From Clostridiales bacterium (GTDB taxonomy: Bacteria > Bacillota > Clostridia > Christensenellales > CAG-138), in the NCBI GenBank assembly GCA_004557245.1, contig SFEL01000018.1:10216-74215 (forward strand): 64,000 bases of DNA, written 5' to 3'. Under the pieces are notes generated by a model. The model was not told where the DNA came from, did no database searches, and worked only from the letters and a program-made list of their open reading frames with translations. The translations under genes were made by a program, and so were the position numbers. Numbering within the stretch: the first letter of the stretch is position 1; every line of letters starts with the position of its first letter. Shown in pieces: positions 34,440 through 43,028 of the stretch.

Positions 34440-34475
34440 TAAAATATATCCGATACACTCATCAGGAGGTGAAAC

Positions 34476-35528
34476 ATGTCCACTATTACCTATAAATGCC
34501 CAAATTGCGACGCAGACCTCACGTATCGTCCCGCTACAGGAGACTTCGGCTGTGAGTACTGCGGCAGCAGCTACACCGGGGAGCAGCTTAATGAGCTTAT
34601 CAAAAACCAGAAGATAATCGATGAACAGAAGGAGAGCGAGGGCACCGCCTTTGACGAGCACGCGGTGGTATATATCTGCCCCAACTGCGGCGCGGAGGTA
34701 ATAACTGACGACACAACGGCAGCTACCTTCTGCTTTTACTGCCATAATCCCGTAATATTAAAGGGCCGGCTTTCCGGCGGTATGGCCCCGGATAAGGTGA
34801 TACCCTTCTCCATTCCAAAGGAAAAGGTAAAGGAACAGCTCATAAGCTGGTGCAAGTCAAAAAAGTACATAGACGACGGCTTCTTCAGCGAGATGCAGCT
34901 GGAAAAGCTCACCGGCGTATACTTTCCGTTCTGGCTGGTAGACAGCGACGTAAGGGCCACCATGACCGCCAAGTCCAACTCCCTTAAAGTATGGGTGGTG
35001 GGCGATATAGAATACACCGAGACCAGCGTTTACGCCCTGACAAGGAGCGGCGACGTAAAGCTCAGCGAGATCACCGTAAAGGCGTTGGACCGGGAGGATG
35101 CGGAACTGCTCAACGGCGTATACCCCTATGATATGTCCGGCCTTAAGGACTTTAACATGAGCTTCCTTTCGGGCTTCATGGCAGAAAAGCGCAACATTGA
35201 TAAGAACGCCGCCGAGCCTCAGGCAAACGAGATAATACGCTCTGCTGCGGAGGGTCAGCTTGAAGGCACCCTTTCCGGCTACGGCACCGTTACCGGCCAG
35301 AACATGGCGGTGGACGAGGTCAAGTCTGACTGGAAGTACGCCCTCATGCCTGCGTGGACCATGACATACCGCTACAAGGGTGAGCTTTACTACTTTGCCA
35401 TGAACGGCCAGACCGGCAAGATCGCCGGCCGTGTGCCGGTGAGCAGGAAGAAGACCAACCGGCTCATGTGGACGATCACCGCCGCCTGCCTTGTGATAGG
35501 CGCGCTTATAGGAGGGCTTGCCATATGA
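34476..35528 (+). CDS. Double zinc-ribbon protein with C-terminal membrane anchor
   Basis: This 350-residue protein begins with two zinc ribbons: CPNCDADLTY with CEYCGSSY, then CPNCGAEVI with CFYCHNPV. A beta-rich middle domain follows (YFPFWLVDSDVRATM, then WKYALMPAWTMTYRYKGELYYFAMNG), and one membrane segment lies at the very C-terminus (LMWTITAACLVIGALIGGLAI). It is tail-anchored with most of the chain probably cytoplasmic. The stop overlaps the start of the TPM gene by four bases (ATGA), so the products probably work together at the membrane. The function is not established. Confidence 0.75.
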   Translation: MSTITYKCPNCDADLTYRPATGDFGCEYCGSSYTGEQLNELIKNQKIIDEQKESEGTAFDEHAVVYICPNCGAEVITDDTTAATFCFYCHNPVILKGRLSGGMAPDKVIPFSIPKEKVKEQLISWCKSKKYIDDGFFSEMQLEKLTGVYFPFWLVDSDVRATMTAKSNSLKVWVVGDIEYTETSVYALTRSGDVKLSEITVKALDREDAELLNGVYPYDMSGLKDFNMSFLSGFMAEKRNIDKNAAEPQANEIIRSAAEGQLEGTLSGYGTVTGQNMAVDEVKSDWKYALMPAWTMTYRYKGELYYFAMNGQTGKIAGRVPVSRKKTNRLMWTITAACLVIGALIGGLAI

Positions 35529-36508
35529 AAAAGCTTTTGACGGCAATCGTTATATCCGCACTGTGCCTTGGCTTATGCTCTGGGGCCTTGGCTGAGGGGG
35601 AGAATGTGATATCCGCCGATGAGTTCAACGGCCCAGCCCAGCCCACCGCGGCTCCCGGCGAGGAATCCGCCGTGTGCAATCCGGAGGAAGCCGGGAAGGT
35701 GCAAAGGGTATTTGACCTTGCGGATCTGCTGACAGACGATGAGGAGGCGGAGCTGCAAAGCCGTATTGACGGCCTTGTTGAGCAGTATAATCAGGATATA
35801 GGCATAGTCACGGTTCAGGACAGCAGCGTAACCAGTACCCGGGAATTTGCGGATAAGTTCTACGAGGATTCGGGCATGGGTATCGGGGATAACCGCACAG
35901 GTGTGTTGTTCTGCATAGACATGTATAACCGCGAGACATATCTCACCACCACCGGCGACATGATAGACATAATAGACGACCAGCGGCGTGAGGAGATATT
36001 CGACGCACAGATGGAATACCTTTCCGGCGGCGATTACCTGGGGGCATTTTCCATATCGCTGGATTACACCCAGCAGTTCATACGCATGGGTGTTGCTGAT
36101 AACCATATGGGCATAAACGGTGCTACCGGCGAGGCGATGGATCCCGGCGAATACGGCAGCACATATACTCCTGAAAGGCCAAAAACGCCGGCAGAGCGGG
36201 CGGCAAGCGCGGCAATGCTGGGCGGAATCGGCGGCCTTATAGGCCTTCTTGCGGGGCTGATAGCCAAGAGCTCCATACAGAAGAGCTATGCCAGAAAGTA
36301 CGTGCCTTCGGAATATAACTGGCGGGCAAAGTCAAAGCTCAACCTCCGGGTAAACGATTCAAAGCTGGTGAATAAGTTTGTCACCACTCGGGTAATACCC
36401 CGCAACAACGACAGCGGACCCCGCTCCGGCGGAGGCGGCCATAGCACCAGCACTGTGCATATGTCCTCCGGCGGCATGTATCACGGAGGCGGCGGGCGGA
36501 AGTTTTAA
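35525..36508 (+). CDS. TPM-domain membrane protein (YgcG-like)
   Basis: This 327-residue protein has a signal peptide (LLTAIVISALCLGLCSGALA) and an extracytoplasmic TPM domain. The domain spans about 55-190, with VFDLADLLTDDEEAELQSRI at its start and NRTGVLFCIDMYNRE inside. A membrane segment follows (AAMLGGIGGLIGLLAGLIA near 235), and the tail ends in GGGG-, Ser- and His-rich sequence. TPM domains are thought to help assemble or repair membrane complexes. It is translationally coupled to the zinc-ribbon gene upstream. Two hairpins follow the stop codon. Confidence 0.82.
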   Translation: MKKLLTAIVISALCLGLCSGALAEGENVISADEFNGPAQPTAAPGEESAVCNPEEAGKVQRVFDLADLLTDDEEAELQSRIDGLVEQYNQDIGIVTVQDSSVTSTREFADKFYEDSGMGIGDNRTGVLFCIDMYNRETYLTTTGDMIDIIDDQRREEIFDAQMEYLSGGDYLGAFSISLDYTQQFIRMGVADNHMGINGATGEAMDPGEYGSTYTPERPKTPAERAASAAMLGGIGGLIGLLAGLIAKSSIQKSYARKYVPSEYNWRAKSKLNLRVNDSKLVNKFVTTRVIPRNNDSGPRSGGGGHSTSTVHMSSGGMYHGGGGRKF

Positions 36509-36514
36509 ACGACA

Positions 36515-36576
36515 AAAGCACCCCCGGGTGCTTCAGCATATCCATAAACCCCATGCTCCGAAGCGGAGCATGGGGT
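36515..36576. terminator. Two consecutive hairpins after the TPM gene
   Basis: AAGCACCC/GGGTGCTT and, about 20 bases on, a second stem CCCCATGCTCCG/CGGAGCATGGGG lie in the convergent gap. Neither has a strong T-run, so termination is plausible but not certain. Confidence 0.5.
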
Positions 36577-36621
36577 CCCCAATGTACTTAAGGCGGCGGT
36601 AAAGCCGTTTCTTTTGATTGA

Positions 36622-36867
36622 CTATTCTTCCGATTTATAGATTACGCTGTATTTTTCGCTGCCCAGCGCTTCGGCTATGGACTCCAGATCCTTATCCATC
36701 AGCTCAAGTAGCGTGTCCTCCGCCTCATACCGCATACAGGTGCCGCAGGAAGAGCTGAGGCTACGGGGAACGGGGGAAAGGGCTGCCGAGGAGGCGTGCC
36801 CTTTTACGTTCTTCAGGCTGCGCATGGCGGCAAGGTGGGTATGGAAGGTTGCTATGTAGCTGGGCAT
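36622..36867 (-). CDS. DUF3343 putative Se/S carrier-like protein
   Basis: This 81-residue protein carries CGTCMRYE near residue 42, a CxxC pair expected in DUF3343 proteins, which are typically encoded beside yedF and selenium genes. It may bind or relay sulfur or selenium. It follows the TusA/YedF-like gene by 18 bases and is the last gene of the yedE operon. Confidence 0.72.
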   Translation of the reverse strand: MPSYIATFHTHLAAMRSLKNVKGHASSAALSPVPRSLSSSCGTCMRYEAEDTLLELMDKDLESIAEALGSEKYSVIYKSEE

Positions 36868-36885
36868 GAAAAAAGCTCCTGAAAA

Positions 36886-37089
36886 CTATTTGGTCAGTGT
36901 GAGACGGTAGTCGTCGCCCTCCTCGGCCACTGCCACGGCATAGCCTGCACTCTCGGCAAAACGCTTTACGTTTTCCCGTGCGGAGTGGTTGTCTACCATG
37001 ACTTCAAGCTTGGCGGGGGAGTTCTTGGCTATCTCCTTCTGGGTCATTAGCACCGGCATTGGGCATGCGAGACCTCTGGCGTCTATCAT
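36886..37089 (-). CDS. yedF: TusA/YedF-family sulfur (selenium) carrier
   Basis: This 67-residue protein has the TusA signature ARGLACPMPVLMTQKEI, with the reactive Cys in the CPMP motif. TusA-like carriers pass persulfide sulfur; the YedF branch is linked to selenium metabolism. It holds only the TusA domain, without the C-terminal DsrE-like extension of long YedF proteins. The neighbouring DUF3343 gene may supply that role. It lies between yedE and the DUF3343 gene. Confidence 0.85.
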   Translation of the reverse strand: MIDARGLACPMPVLMTQKEIAKNSPAKLEVMVDNHSARENVKRFAESAGYAVAVAEEGDDYRLTLTK

Positions 37090-37182
37090 ATCATTTCCTC
37101 CTGTGGTTTTACAATAATATTGTCAATAATAATGTTTGGGCCGGGCATTGCCCGGCCCGCAGGTAATTGGGTGATTGGAGGT

Positions 37183-38235
37183 TTATTCCTTGTTTGCCTT
37201 TACGTTGGCAAGGGTCACTATGAGGAGTACCACATAGCAGGCGATGACGGCTACAACGCCGTTTGCGCCGGGGCCCTTGGCGGAGGAGGCGGTGCCGAAG
37301 TTATGTGCAAGGGCAGCGCCGAACACAAAGCCGGTAACGGTGACTGCGGAATCGGAATTGCCTTCGCCGGTAAGGATCAGCTGACGGAGGGGGCAGCCGC
37401 CCAGAAGCACGGAACCCCAGCCTACGATGCCCATGCCGAGGAAGTTCATGATGCCGTCGTTATGGGCAACAGGCTGATCGGCAAAGCCAAGGTTGAATTT
37501 GCCGAGGATCAGGTTGCCGATGAGAACGGTGACGATAACGGCCACGAAGCCAAGGGTGAGGCCCCACTGGTTGAACATGATGGTATCGCGTATGCCGCCT
37601 GCCATGCAGAAACGGCTGCGCTGTGCCAGAATACCCACTACGATACCGGCTGCAAGAGCAAGTATTATGGGGGCGTGCATGGAGCCGGGGCCCTCGGTGC
37701 TCTGGGCAAACAGGGCAGGGGCGAGGCCGGCCAGCACCAGAAGGATGACCATCAGTACAGGCATCCAGGCGCCGTCGATGCAGGGCTCAGCGTAGTTGCG
37801 CTTGAGGGAGAAGCCCTTCTTGAGGGCTATGGTACCCACAAAGATGCCCGCGATAAAGCCCACAAGGCCTACAATGGCGTTCAGGTCGCCGCCGCCTATG
37901 CGGATAACCATGCGCAGGGGGCAGCCCAGGAATACCAGAGCGCCTATCATTACGCAGATGGCCAGAACGAAGCGGGTGAAGGGGGAAGAACCGCCGACCG
38001 CCTTCCATTCCTTCTTGATGAGGGCGGCTCCGGCAGCACCGGCGATGATGCCCACGATCTCAGGGCGCACATACTGTACGATTCCGGCGGAATGAAGCTT
38101 AAGGGCGCCGGCTATATCGCGCAGGAAGCAGGCGATGCAGAAGCCCATGTTGGCAGGGTTGCCGAAGGCTGTGAGCACCAGCGCCGCGATACCGACGATT
38201 ACGCCGGTAAGCAATACGGGAAGATTCTTTTTCAT
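37183..38235 (-). CDS. yedE: YedE-type putative selenium transporter
   Basis: This 350-residue polytopic membrane protein belongs to the YeeE/YedE family. It has two similar halves. Conserved Cys motifs are FCIACFLRD, GCPLRMVIR, RSRFCMAGGIRDT and GCPLRQLIL, which in YeeE line the thiosulfate path. The selenium-linked branch is suggested by its partners yedF, DUF3343 and a cysteine-desulfurase/selenocysteine-lyase-like enzyme. The ATG at 38235 is preferred to a GTG at 38265 because AAGGAG lies between them. The assignment to selenium, and not thiosulfate, is by context. Confidence 0.85.
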   Translation of the reverse strand: MKKNLPVLLTGVIVGIAALVLTAFGNPANMGFCIACFLRDIAGALKLHSAGIVQYVRPEIVGIIAGAAGAALIKKEWKAVGGSSPFTRFVLAICVMIGALVFLGCPLRMVIRIGGGDLNAIVGLVGFIAGIFVGTIALKKGFSLKRNYAEPCIDGAWMPVLMVILLVLAGLAPALFAQSTEGPGSMHAPIILALAAGIVVGILAQRSRFCMAGGIRDTIMFNQWGLTLGFVAVIVTVLIGNLILGKFNLGFADQPVAHNDGIMNFLGMGIVGWGSVLLGGCPLRQLILTGEGNSDSAVTVTGFVFGAALAHNFGTASSAKGPGANGVVAVIACYVVLLIVTLANVKANKE

Positions 38236-38354
38236 AATAAATAAAAACTCCTTTTGTTTTTTCACCTGTGGACAAAAGCCATAGGTGTGATAAACTGTAT
38301 CTGAAAAGGGACTGCCCCCCTTATCAGCAAAATAAAAGTATGAGGTAATTACCT

Positions 38355-39494
38355 ATGTCCATATATCTCGACAACGGAGCGACTTCCTTCCCAAAGGCCC
38401 CAGGCGTGGGGGAAGCCATGCTGGACTATGTAAACAACATAGGAGCCAATGTAAACCGCTCCACCTACGAGGCCTCAAGCGAGGCCGAGATGGTGCTGAT
38501 AGAGTGCCGTGAGCGGCTTTGCACGCTCTTTGGAACAGAGGACATCACCCACGCGGTGTTCACCCCCGGCATGACGGCGGGGCTGAACATGCTGCTGAAG
38601 GGCTTCCTCAGACCCGGAGATCACGTTATAGTCAGCAGCCTTGAGCACAACGCCATGATGCGGCCCATACGCCAGCTTGAGGCTCAGGGGGTGGAGTTTT
38701 CAAGGATACCGGCCGACAGCTGCGGCATCACCGACCCAAAGGATATCCTGCCCCTTATCAGGCCCAATACAAGGCTTGTAGCCATAATGCACGCCTCAAA
38801 CGTCTGCGGTACGCTGCTTCCCGTGAAGGAAATAAGCGATATATGCAGAGAGCGAGGGCTGCCGGTAATACTGGACGCGGCCCAGACCGCCGGGCATTAC
38901 CCGGTAAATATGAAGGAGCTGGGCTTATCGGCGCTGTGCGTTCCCGGCCATAAGGGGCTTCTGGGCCCCCAGGGCATAGGCGCGCTGATGCTGGATGAGG
39001 AGTTCGCAAAGCGGGTGGAGCCGCTGATATCCGGCGGCACAGGCAGCGCATCGGACAGCGAGCTGCTTCCGCCCTATATGCCCGACAGGTTCGAGTCCGG
39101 CACGCTGAACATCCCCGGGATATTCGGCCTCAACGCAGCGCTGGGCTTCATACTGGATAAGGGCGTCCAAGCCTTCCGCGCCCACGAGGAGAAGCTTACA
39201 AAACGCTTCATGGATGGCCTCGAGGGCCTGCCGCTGCGCCTTGCGGGCACCAGAGAAATAAATAAACGGGTAGGCGTAATATCAATAGACTTTACCGGCC
39301 GCGATAACGCCGAGGTAGCGTACGAGCTGGACAAGCGGGGCATCATGACCCGCTGCGGGCTGCACTGCGCTCCCAGCGCTCATAAAACCCTCGGCACCTT
39401 CCCCCAGGGGACGGTGCGCTTCAGCATAGGCTACGCCAATACCGAAGCGGATGTGGACGGGGCAATTGCGGCAATAAAGGAAACTATTTATTAA
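38355..39494 (+). CDS. Class V aminotransferase: cysteine desulfurase/selenocysteine lyase type
   Basis: This 379-residue PLP enzyme should release sulfur or selenium from cysteine or selenocysteine. Family motifs are YLDNGATSFPKAP at the N-terminus, SSLEHNAMMRPI (cofactor-stacking His), DAAQTAGHYPV (Asp) and PGHKGLLGPQGIG (PLP lysine). The catalytic Cys is in RCGLHCAPSAH. It is divergent from yedE across a 119-base gap, which puts a Se/S donor enzyme next to a putative Se importer and carriers. No selD or selU is in the window. Confidence 0.87.
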   Translation: MSIYLDNGATSFPKAPGVGEAMLDYVNNIGANVNRSTYEASSEAEMVLIECRERLCTLFGTEDITHAVFTPGMTAGLNMLLKGFLRPGDHVIVSSLEHNAMMRPIRQLEAQGVEFSRIPADSCGITDPKDILPLIRPNTRLVAIMHASNVCGTLLPVKEISDICRERGLPVILDAAQTAGHYPVNMKELGLSALCVPGHKGLLGPQGIGALMLDEEFAKRVEPLISGGTGSASDSELLPPYMPDRFESGTLNIPGIFGLNAALGFILDKGVQAFRAHEEKLTKRFMDGLEGLPLRLAGTREINKRVGVISIDFTGRDNAEVAYELDKRGIMTRCGLHCAPSAHKTLGTFPQGTVRFSIGYANTEADVDGAIAAIKETIY

Positions 39495-39612
39495 TTCTTA
39501 CACGGGAATTTTAACATGGCATGTATAGTTTTACCACAGAAACGGGAGCGATTTAAAAGGTATTTTGAAGAAAAAGAACAGCGATATAAAAAAGCTATAG
39601 GTGAGGGCATAA

Positions 39613-39637
39613 TAAAGGAACGGGAAACCGTTCCTTT
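39613..39637. terminator. Terminator hairpin (AAAGGAACGG type)
   Basis: AAAGGAACGG and CCGTTCCTTT pair around GAAA, in the convergent gap after the PLP enzyme gene. It has the same stem as the hairpins at 31499 and 60155. Confidence 0.75.
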
Positions 39638-39644
39638 AAGAGTG

Positions 39645-39676
39645 TCAAAGAAGCGGCTGAACGCCGCTTCTTCGAA
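39645..39676. terminator. Second terminator hairpin (hairpin-1 type)
   Basis: AGAAGCGGC/GCCGCTTCT with a TGAAC-type loop matches hairpin 1 of the mosaic element, including the preceding GTGTCAAA. It is a solitary copy ending right at the OCD-family gene's stop. Confidence 0.75.
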
Positions 39677-39681
39677 ACTAT

Positions 39682-40677
39682 CTACATATCCACTTCCAAT
39701 CCTATGCCCAGCTGCCTTGCCTTGGCGTATATGCGCTCTGCGGTGACAAGGTCCAGCACCGCGGAGCCTACGGACTTGAACAGGGTTATCTCGGAGTCGC
39801 TCTCGCGGCCGGGGGTGACGCCGTTTATCAACTGGCCCAGCTCGCCGGTCATGCGGTCCCTGCTGTATTCGCCCCGGTCGATGGGCTGAAGTATGTCGCC
39901 GGCCTCCCCAAGTACGCCGTCCAGCGTGTCGGCATAGACCTTGCCGGCGTGGGTCAGCGTGTAGGAGTCTATCTCTACCATGTCGTAGGTAAAGGAGCCT
40001 ATGCCGTTCACGTGGGCGCCGGGCTTCAGGAGCCTGCCGTCGAATACGGGAGAGGCGGCGGTGGTGGCGGCGGTGATTACGTCCGCGTCGGCTATGGCCT
40101 CCTCGGGGGAATGGACGGCGACTATCTTTGTATTGAACCTGCCCGCGAATTTTTCGCTCATGGCTCTGGCAAAGGCCTCCGCCTTCTCAAAGGTGCGGCA
40201 GTAGACCTTGGCAAGCTCTATATCCCGCACGGTGAGAACGGCCTCAAGCTGGCCCTCCGCCTGACCTCCCGCGCCGAAGAGGGCGAAAACCCTGCTGTCC
40301 CTGCGGGCGAGAAGGTCTGTAGCCGCGCCGGCCACAGCGCCTGTGCGCACCCGCGTCAGGTATGTGCCGTCCATCACCGAGCATACCGCGCCGGTGGAGT
40401 CGTCCATCAAAACCATGGTGGCGGGGACGCTGGGAAGGCCCCGCTTGGGGTTATCCGGATATACTGAAACTATCTTTACGCCAAGGGCGGAAGCGCCGGG
40501 GGCATAGCCGTACATGTACAATGCAGAGCCGTTATATGCGGGTACCTGAAGGTTGGCGCGAAGAGGTATGTCGGTATCGCCTTTGGAGTAGAGGGCCAGC
40601 GCGTCCTTATCGGCCTGTATGGCCTCCGCCATGGTGAATACCTTTGCCATGTCTTGCCTTGTGAGCAGGGTTATCAT
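39682..40677 (-). CDS. Ornithine cyclodeaminase / mu-crystallin family protein
   Basis: This 331-residue NAD(P)-binding enzyme belongs to the OCD/alanine dehydrogenase/mu-crystallin family. Typical segments are GVKIVSVYPDNPKRGLPSV, DGTYLTRVRTGAVAGAATDLLA and the Rossmann loop FGAGGQAEGQ, followed by ADVITAATTAASPVF. Members deaminate ornithine, reduce imino acids or oxidise alanine-like substrates, so the substrate cannot be assigned. AAAGGA precedes the start. It is a single gene without clear operon partners. Confidence 0.85.
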   Translation of the reverse strand: MITLLTRQDMAKVFTMAEAIQADKDALALYSKGDTDIPLRANLQVPAYNGSALYMYGYAPGASALGVKIVSVYPDNPKRGLPSVPATMVLMDDSTGAVCSVMDGTYLTRVRTGAVAGAATDLLARRDSRVFALFGAGGQAEGQLEAVLTVRDIELAKVYCRTFEKAEAFARAMSEKFAGRFNTKIVAVHSPEEAIADADVITAATTAASPVFDGRLLKPGAHVNGIGSFTYDMVEIDSYTLTHAGKVYADTLDGVLGEAGDILQPIDRGEYSRDRMTGELGQLINGVTPGRESDSEITLFKSVGSAVLDLVTAERIYAKARQLGIGLEVDM

Positions 40678-40853
40678 GATATATACGTCCTTTCATTCCT
40701 GTTTTTTATTGTAATTATTTACCGGCTGTCCTTACATGATTTTACCCTCGGGCGATACCGCCGTCAATAAGGGCGGGCATATTTGCTGTACGGCGCAGCC
40801 TTTTTTTGGTATAATTGCGTTATAATTTATATAAGGATACCGGAGGTGGGGCT

Positions 40854-41843
40854 ATGCTGGGAAAGGGCGAAAAAAGGCTTGTGGCGGCGTATTCCGCGGC
40901 GCATTTTGCCGTGGACCTGTGCTGCGCAATGTTAGTGCTGCCTGCGGCCCGGGCGGCCTCGGATAAGGCCATGGCGCTGCTCATATATAACTTCTGCGCC
41001 TTCGCCATGCAGCTCCCAATAGGGGTGCTGGCGGACAGATATGGCGGCGGCAGATATTTTTCCGCCATAGGCTGCCTTATGGTGGCCCTGGGCGGGCTGC
41101 TGCCCTCCCCCATGCTCACCGCCGTCGTATGCGGGCTGGGCAACGCGGCCTTCCATATAGGCGGCGGGGCGGACGTAATGGCGGTGACGGAGGGGGCAAA
41201 ATACCTTGGCATATACGTTTCACCCGGGGCAATGGGCATATTCCTCGGCGCGCTGGCCTCGCGGGCGGGGCGGAGCCTTGCCGCCTTCGCCGCCTGCCTC
41301 ATGCTCGCCTGCGCCGCGGCTATAATGGTCCTTTGCAGGGAGGGCGCAGGGCCGGGGAGCCCAGAGCTGCCCCGGGGACGGGAGCAGTGGCTGCGGCTTA
41401 TGAGCCTGCTGGCGGTGGTGACGCTAAGGAGCTACGGCGGGGTGATAATGTCCTTCCCGTGGAGGGCCGGCGCGTGGGCGTGGATAGCCGCGCTGTGCGT
41501 GGTGGGCGGCAAGTGCATAGGCGGCTTTGCCTCGGACCGCTTCGGGGAGGTGCGCTCCGCCACCGTCACGCTGAGCGCCGCCGCCATAGCGCTGATATTC
41601 TCTGCGTTCCCGCTGCCGGGGGCGCTGGGGCTGCTGCTTTTTAATATGTCCATGCCCGTAACGCTGTACGCCGCAAGGGATATACTGAGGGAGGGCAGGG
41701 CCACCGCCTTCGGGCTGCTCACCCTGGGGCTTTTCCTCGGCATGCTGCCCGCCTTTTCCGGGGCCTCCGGCAGCGGGCAGGATTACGCCATGATCTGCCT
41801 GATCTCCATAATGCTGATACGGGTGGGGGTGGGCAAAAGGTGA
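40854..41843 (+). CDS. MFS-type membrane transporter (Fsr-like)
   Basis: This 329-residue protein has about ten hydrophobic segments. The N-terminus SAAHFAVDLCCAMLVLPAAR resembles the fosmidomycin-resistance-like branch of the major facilitator superfamily. The intracellular loop GVLADRYGGGRYF is the typical MFS loop 2-3 motif. It is shorter than a standard 12-helix transporter. The ATG at 40854 follows GGAGG; TATAAT at 40821 may be its -10 box. Its stop codon shares one base with the next membrane-protein gene. The substrate is unknown. Confidence 0.75.
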   Translation: MLGKGEKRLVAAYSAAHFAVDLCCAMLVLPAARAASDKAMALLIYNFCAFAMQLPIGVLADRYGGGRYFSAIGCLMVALGGLLPSPMLTAVVCGLGNAAFHIGGGADVMAVTEGAKYLGIYVSPGAMGIFLGALASRAGRSLAAFAACLMLACAAAIMVLCREGAGPGSPELPRGREQWLRLMSLLAVVTLRSYGGVIMSFPWRAGAWAWIAALCVVGGKCIGGFASDRFGEVRSATVTLSAAAIALIFSAFPLPGALGLLLFNMSMPVTLYAARDILREGRATAFGLLTLGLFLGMLPAFSGASGSGQDYAMICLISIMLIRVGVGKR

Positions 41844-42172
41844 TGCTGCGCGCCATGGGCTTATCGCTGCTGCTGACGGAGCTGATAGAGCTTTCCGCCG
41901 CCCTGCTGCTGAAGAAGAGGGAGGATATAGGGCTCATCGCCCTTGCAAACCTTATGACCAACCCGGCGGTGGTATACCTTTCGCTGCTGACGAAGGCCCT
42001 GAGGCCGGGGCTTTACCCGGCGGCGGCCGCCGTGACGGAGCTTTTAGCTGTGCTGACGGAGGGTTACGCCTACAAAAGGCGCGCCGCCAAAATAGCCCGC
42101 CCCATGCTTTTTTCCCTGTGCATGAACGCCCTCTCCTTTGGGACGGGGCTTGTGATAAAGCTGATATTTTAA
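41843..42172 (+). CDS. Small membrane protein
   Basis: This 109-residue protein has three to four hydrophobic segments (for example GLSLLLTELIELSAALLL and MLFSLCMNALSFGTGLVIKLIF) and a basic linker (EGYAYKRRAAKIARP). I do not recognise the family. It overlaps the MFS gene (TGATG) and lies 15 bases before a secreted-protein gene, so the three form one operon. A GTG one codon upstream is an alternative start. Confidence 0.6.
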   Translation: MLRAMGLSLLLTELIELSAALLLKKREDIGLIALANLMTNPAVVYLSLLTKALRPGLYPAAAAVTELLAVLTEGYAYKRRAAKIARPMLFSLCMNALSFGTGLVIKLIF

Positions 42173-42187
42173 GGAGGTACGGATAAT

Positions 42188-42943
42188 ATGAAAAGGATCT
42201 TTTGCGCGCTGCTTGCGGCGGCAATGCTGCTCCTGCCCTGTATGGCGCTTGCGGACGTGATACTTGAGCCGGAGGACAGCTTTTACAAAAGGCACAGCGA
42301 CCAATGCACCTATCAGGTCGGCAGGACCTACATAGCCTCCGGCGAGGGCGGCTCCGCCCCGGTATACGGCGCGCCGGACAGGGGGGAGCTCCGCCGGCTG
42401 AGCAACGGCGAGGAGACCGTCTGCCAGTGGCTCTATACCGATGAGAACGGCGCTCAGTGGGCGCTGATAAGCGACGGCAGCGGCTGGATAAACCTCTATG
42501 ACTTCAAGGTAAAATACGACTGGGTGGAGTTTGAAAGGGAGCATAAGGACGAGATAAAGCATGAGGACGCAGAGGTGGACGCCGCCAAGGGGGCGGGGGA
42601 TACCATAATATTCTACGACTACCCCGGCTCCGAGAGGAAGGCCTTTGACCTAAGCCTCGGCGCATTTGGCAGCGACAAGATAACCGTGGACACGACCTAT
42701 ACCGACGGGGAGGGCCGCAGATGGGGCTTTATCGGCTACTGGTACGGCTACCGCAATCTCTGGATAAGCCTTGACGACCCGACTGTGGAGGTTCCGCCCG
42801 CGGCGGAGCAGCCCGCCCCGGTGAGCACCGGCGCGCCTGCGTACCTGCCCCCTAAGGGAGGCGGCGCGCCCATGATAATCGGCGGCGGCCTCGCCGCCTT
42901 AGCCGCCCTCATAGCGGCAGGGCTGATAAGGAAAAAGAAGTAA
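42188..42943 (+). CDS. Surface protein with signal peptide, SH3-like region and C-terminal anchor
   Basis: This 251-residue protein begins with a signal peptide (IFCALLAAAMLLLPCMALA). Two similar beta-rich segments follow, around GAQWALISDGSGWINLYDF and GRRWGFIGYWYGYRNLWISL, which look like SH3-type repeats. A Pro-rich stretch leads to a C-terminal membrane helix (MIIGGGLAALAALIAAGLI) and RKKK tail. It is therefore a membrane-anchored extracellular protein of unknown function. It is the third gene of the operon with the two membrane proteins. AAGGAGG precedes the start, and a terminator follows. Confidence 0.65.
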   Translation: MKRIFCALLAAAMLLLPCMALADVILEPEDSFYKRHSDQCTYQVGRTYIASGEGGSAPVYGAPDRGELRRLSNGEETVCQWLYTDENGAQWALISDGSGWINLYDFKVKYDWVEFEREHKDEIKHEDAEVDAAKGAGDTIIFYDYPGSERKAFDLSLGAFGSDKITVDTTYTDGEGRRWGFIGYWYGYRNLWISLDDPTVEVPPAAEQPAPVSTGAPAYLPPKGGGAPMIIGGGLAALAALIAAGLIRKKK

Positions 42944-42962
42944 GCCGAAAAAACTTCACTGT

Positions 42963-42987
42963 CCGGGTGTTGTGCTGCAACACCCGG
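42963..42987. terminator. Terminator between the surface-protein gene and dut
   Basis: CCGGGTGTTG and CAACACCCGG pair around TGCTG, followed by ATGTTTTA. A TATAAT directly after it (42995-43000) may serve as the -10 box of the dut gene. Confidence 0.8.
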
Positions 42988-43028
42988 ATGTTTTATAATA
43001 TGTGTACATACAATTAGGGGGAATAGGT

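Noticed and set aside
36622..39494. In-frame UGA codons for selenocysteine in the selenium genes
   Set aside because: All four genes have complete frames with Cys at the expected reactive positions, and no stop-codon read-through is needed.
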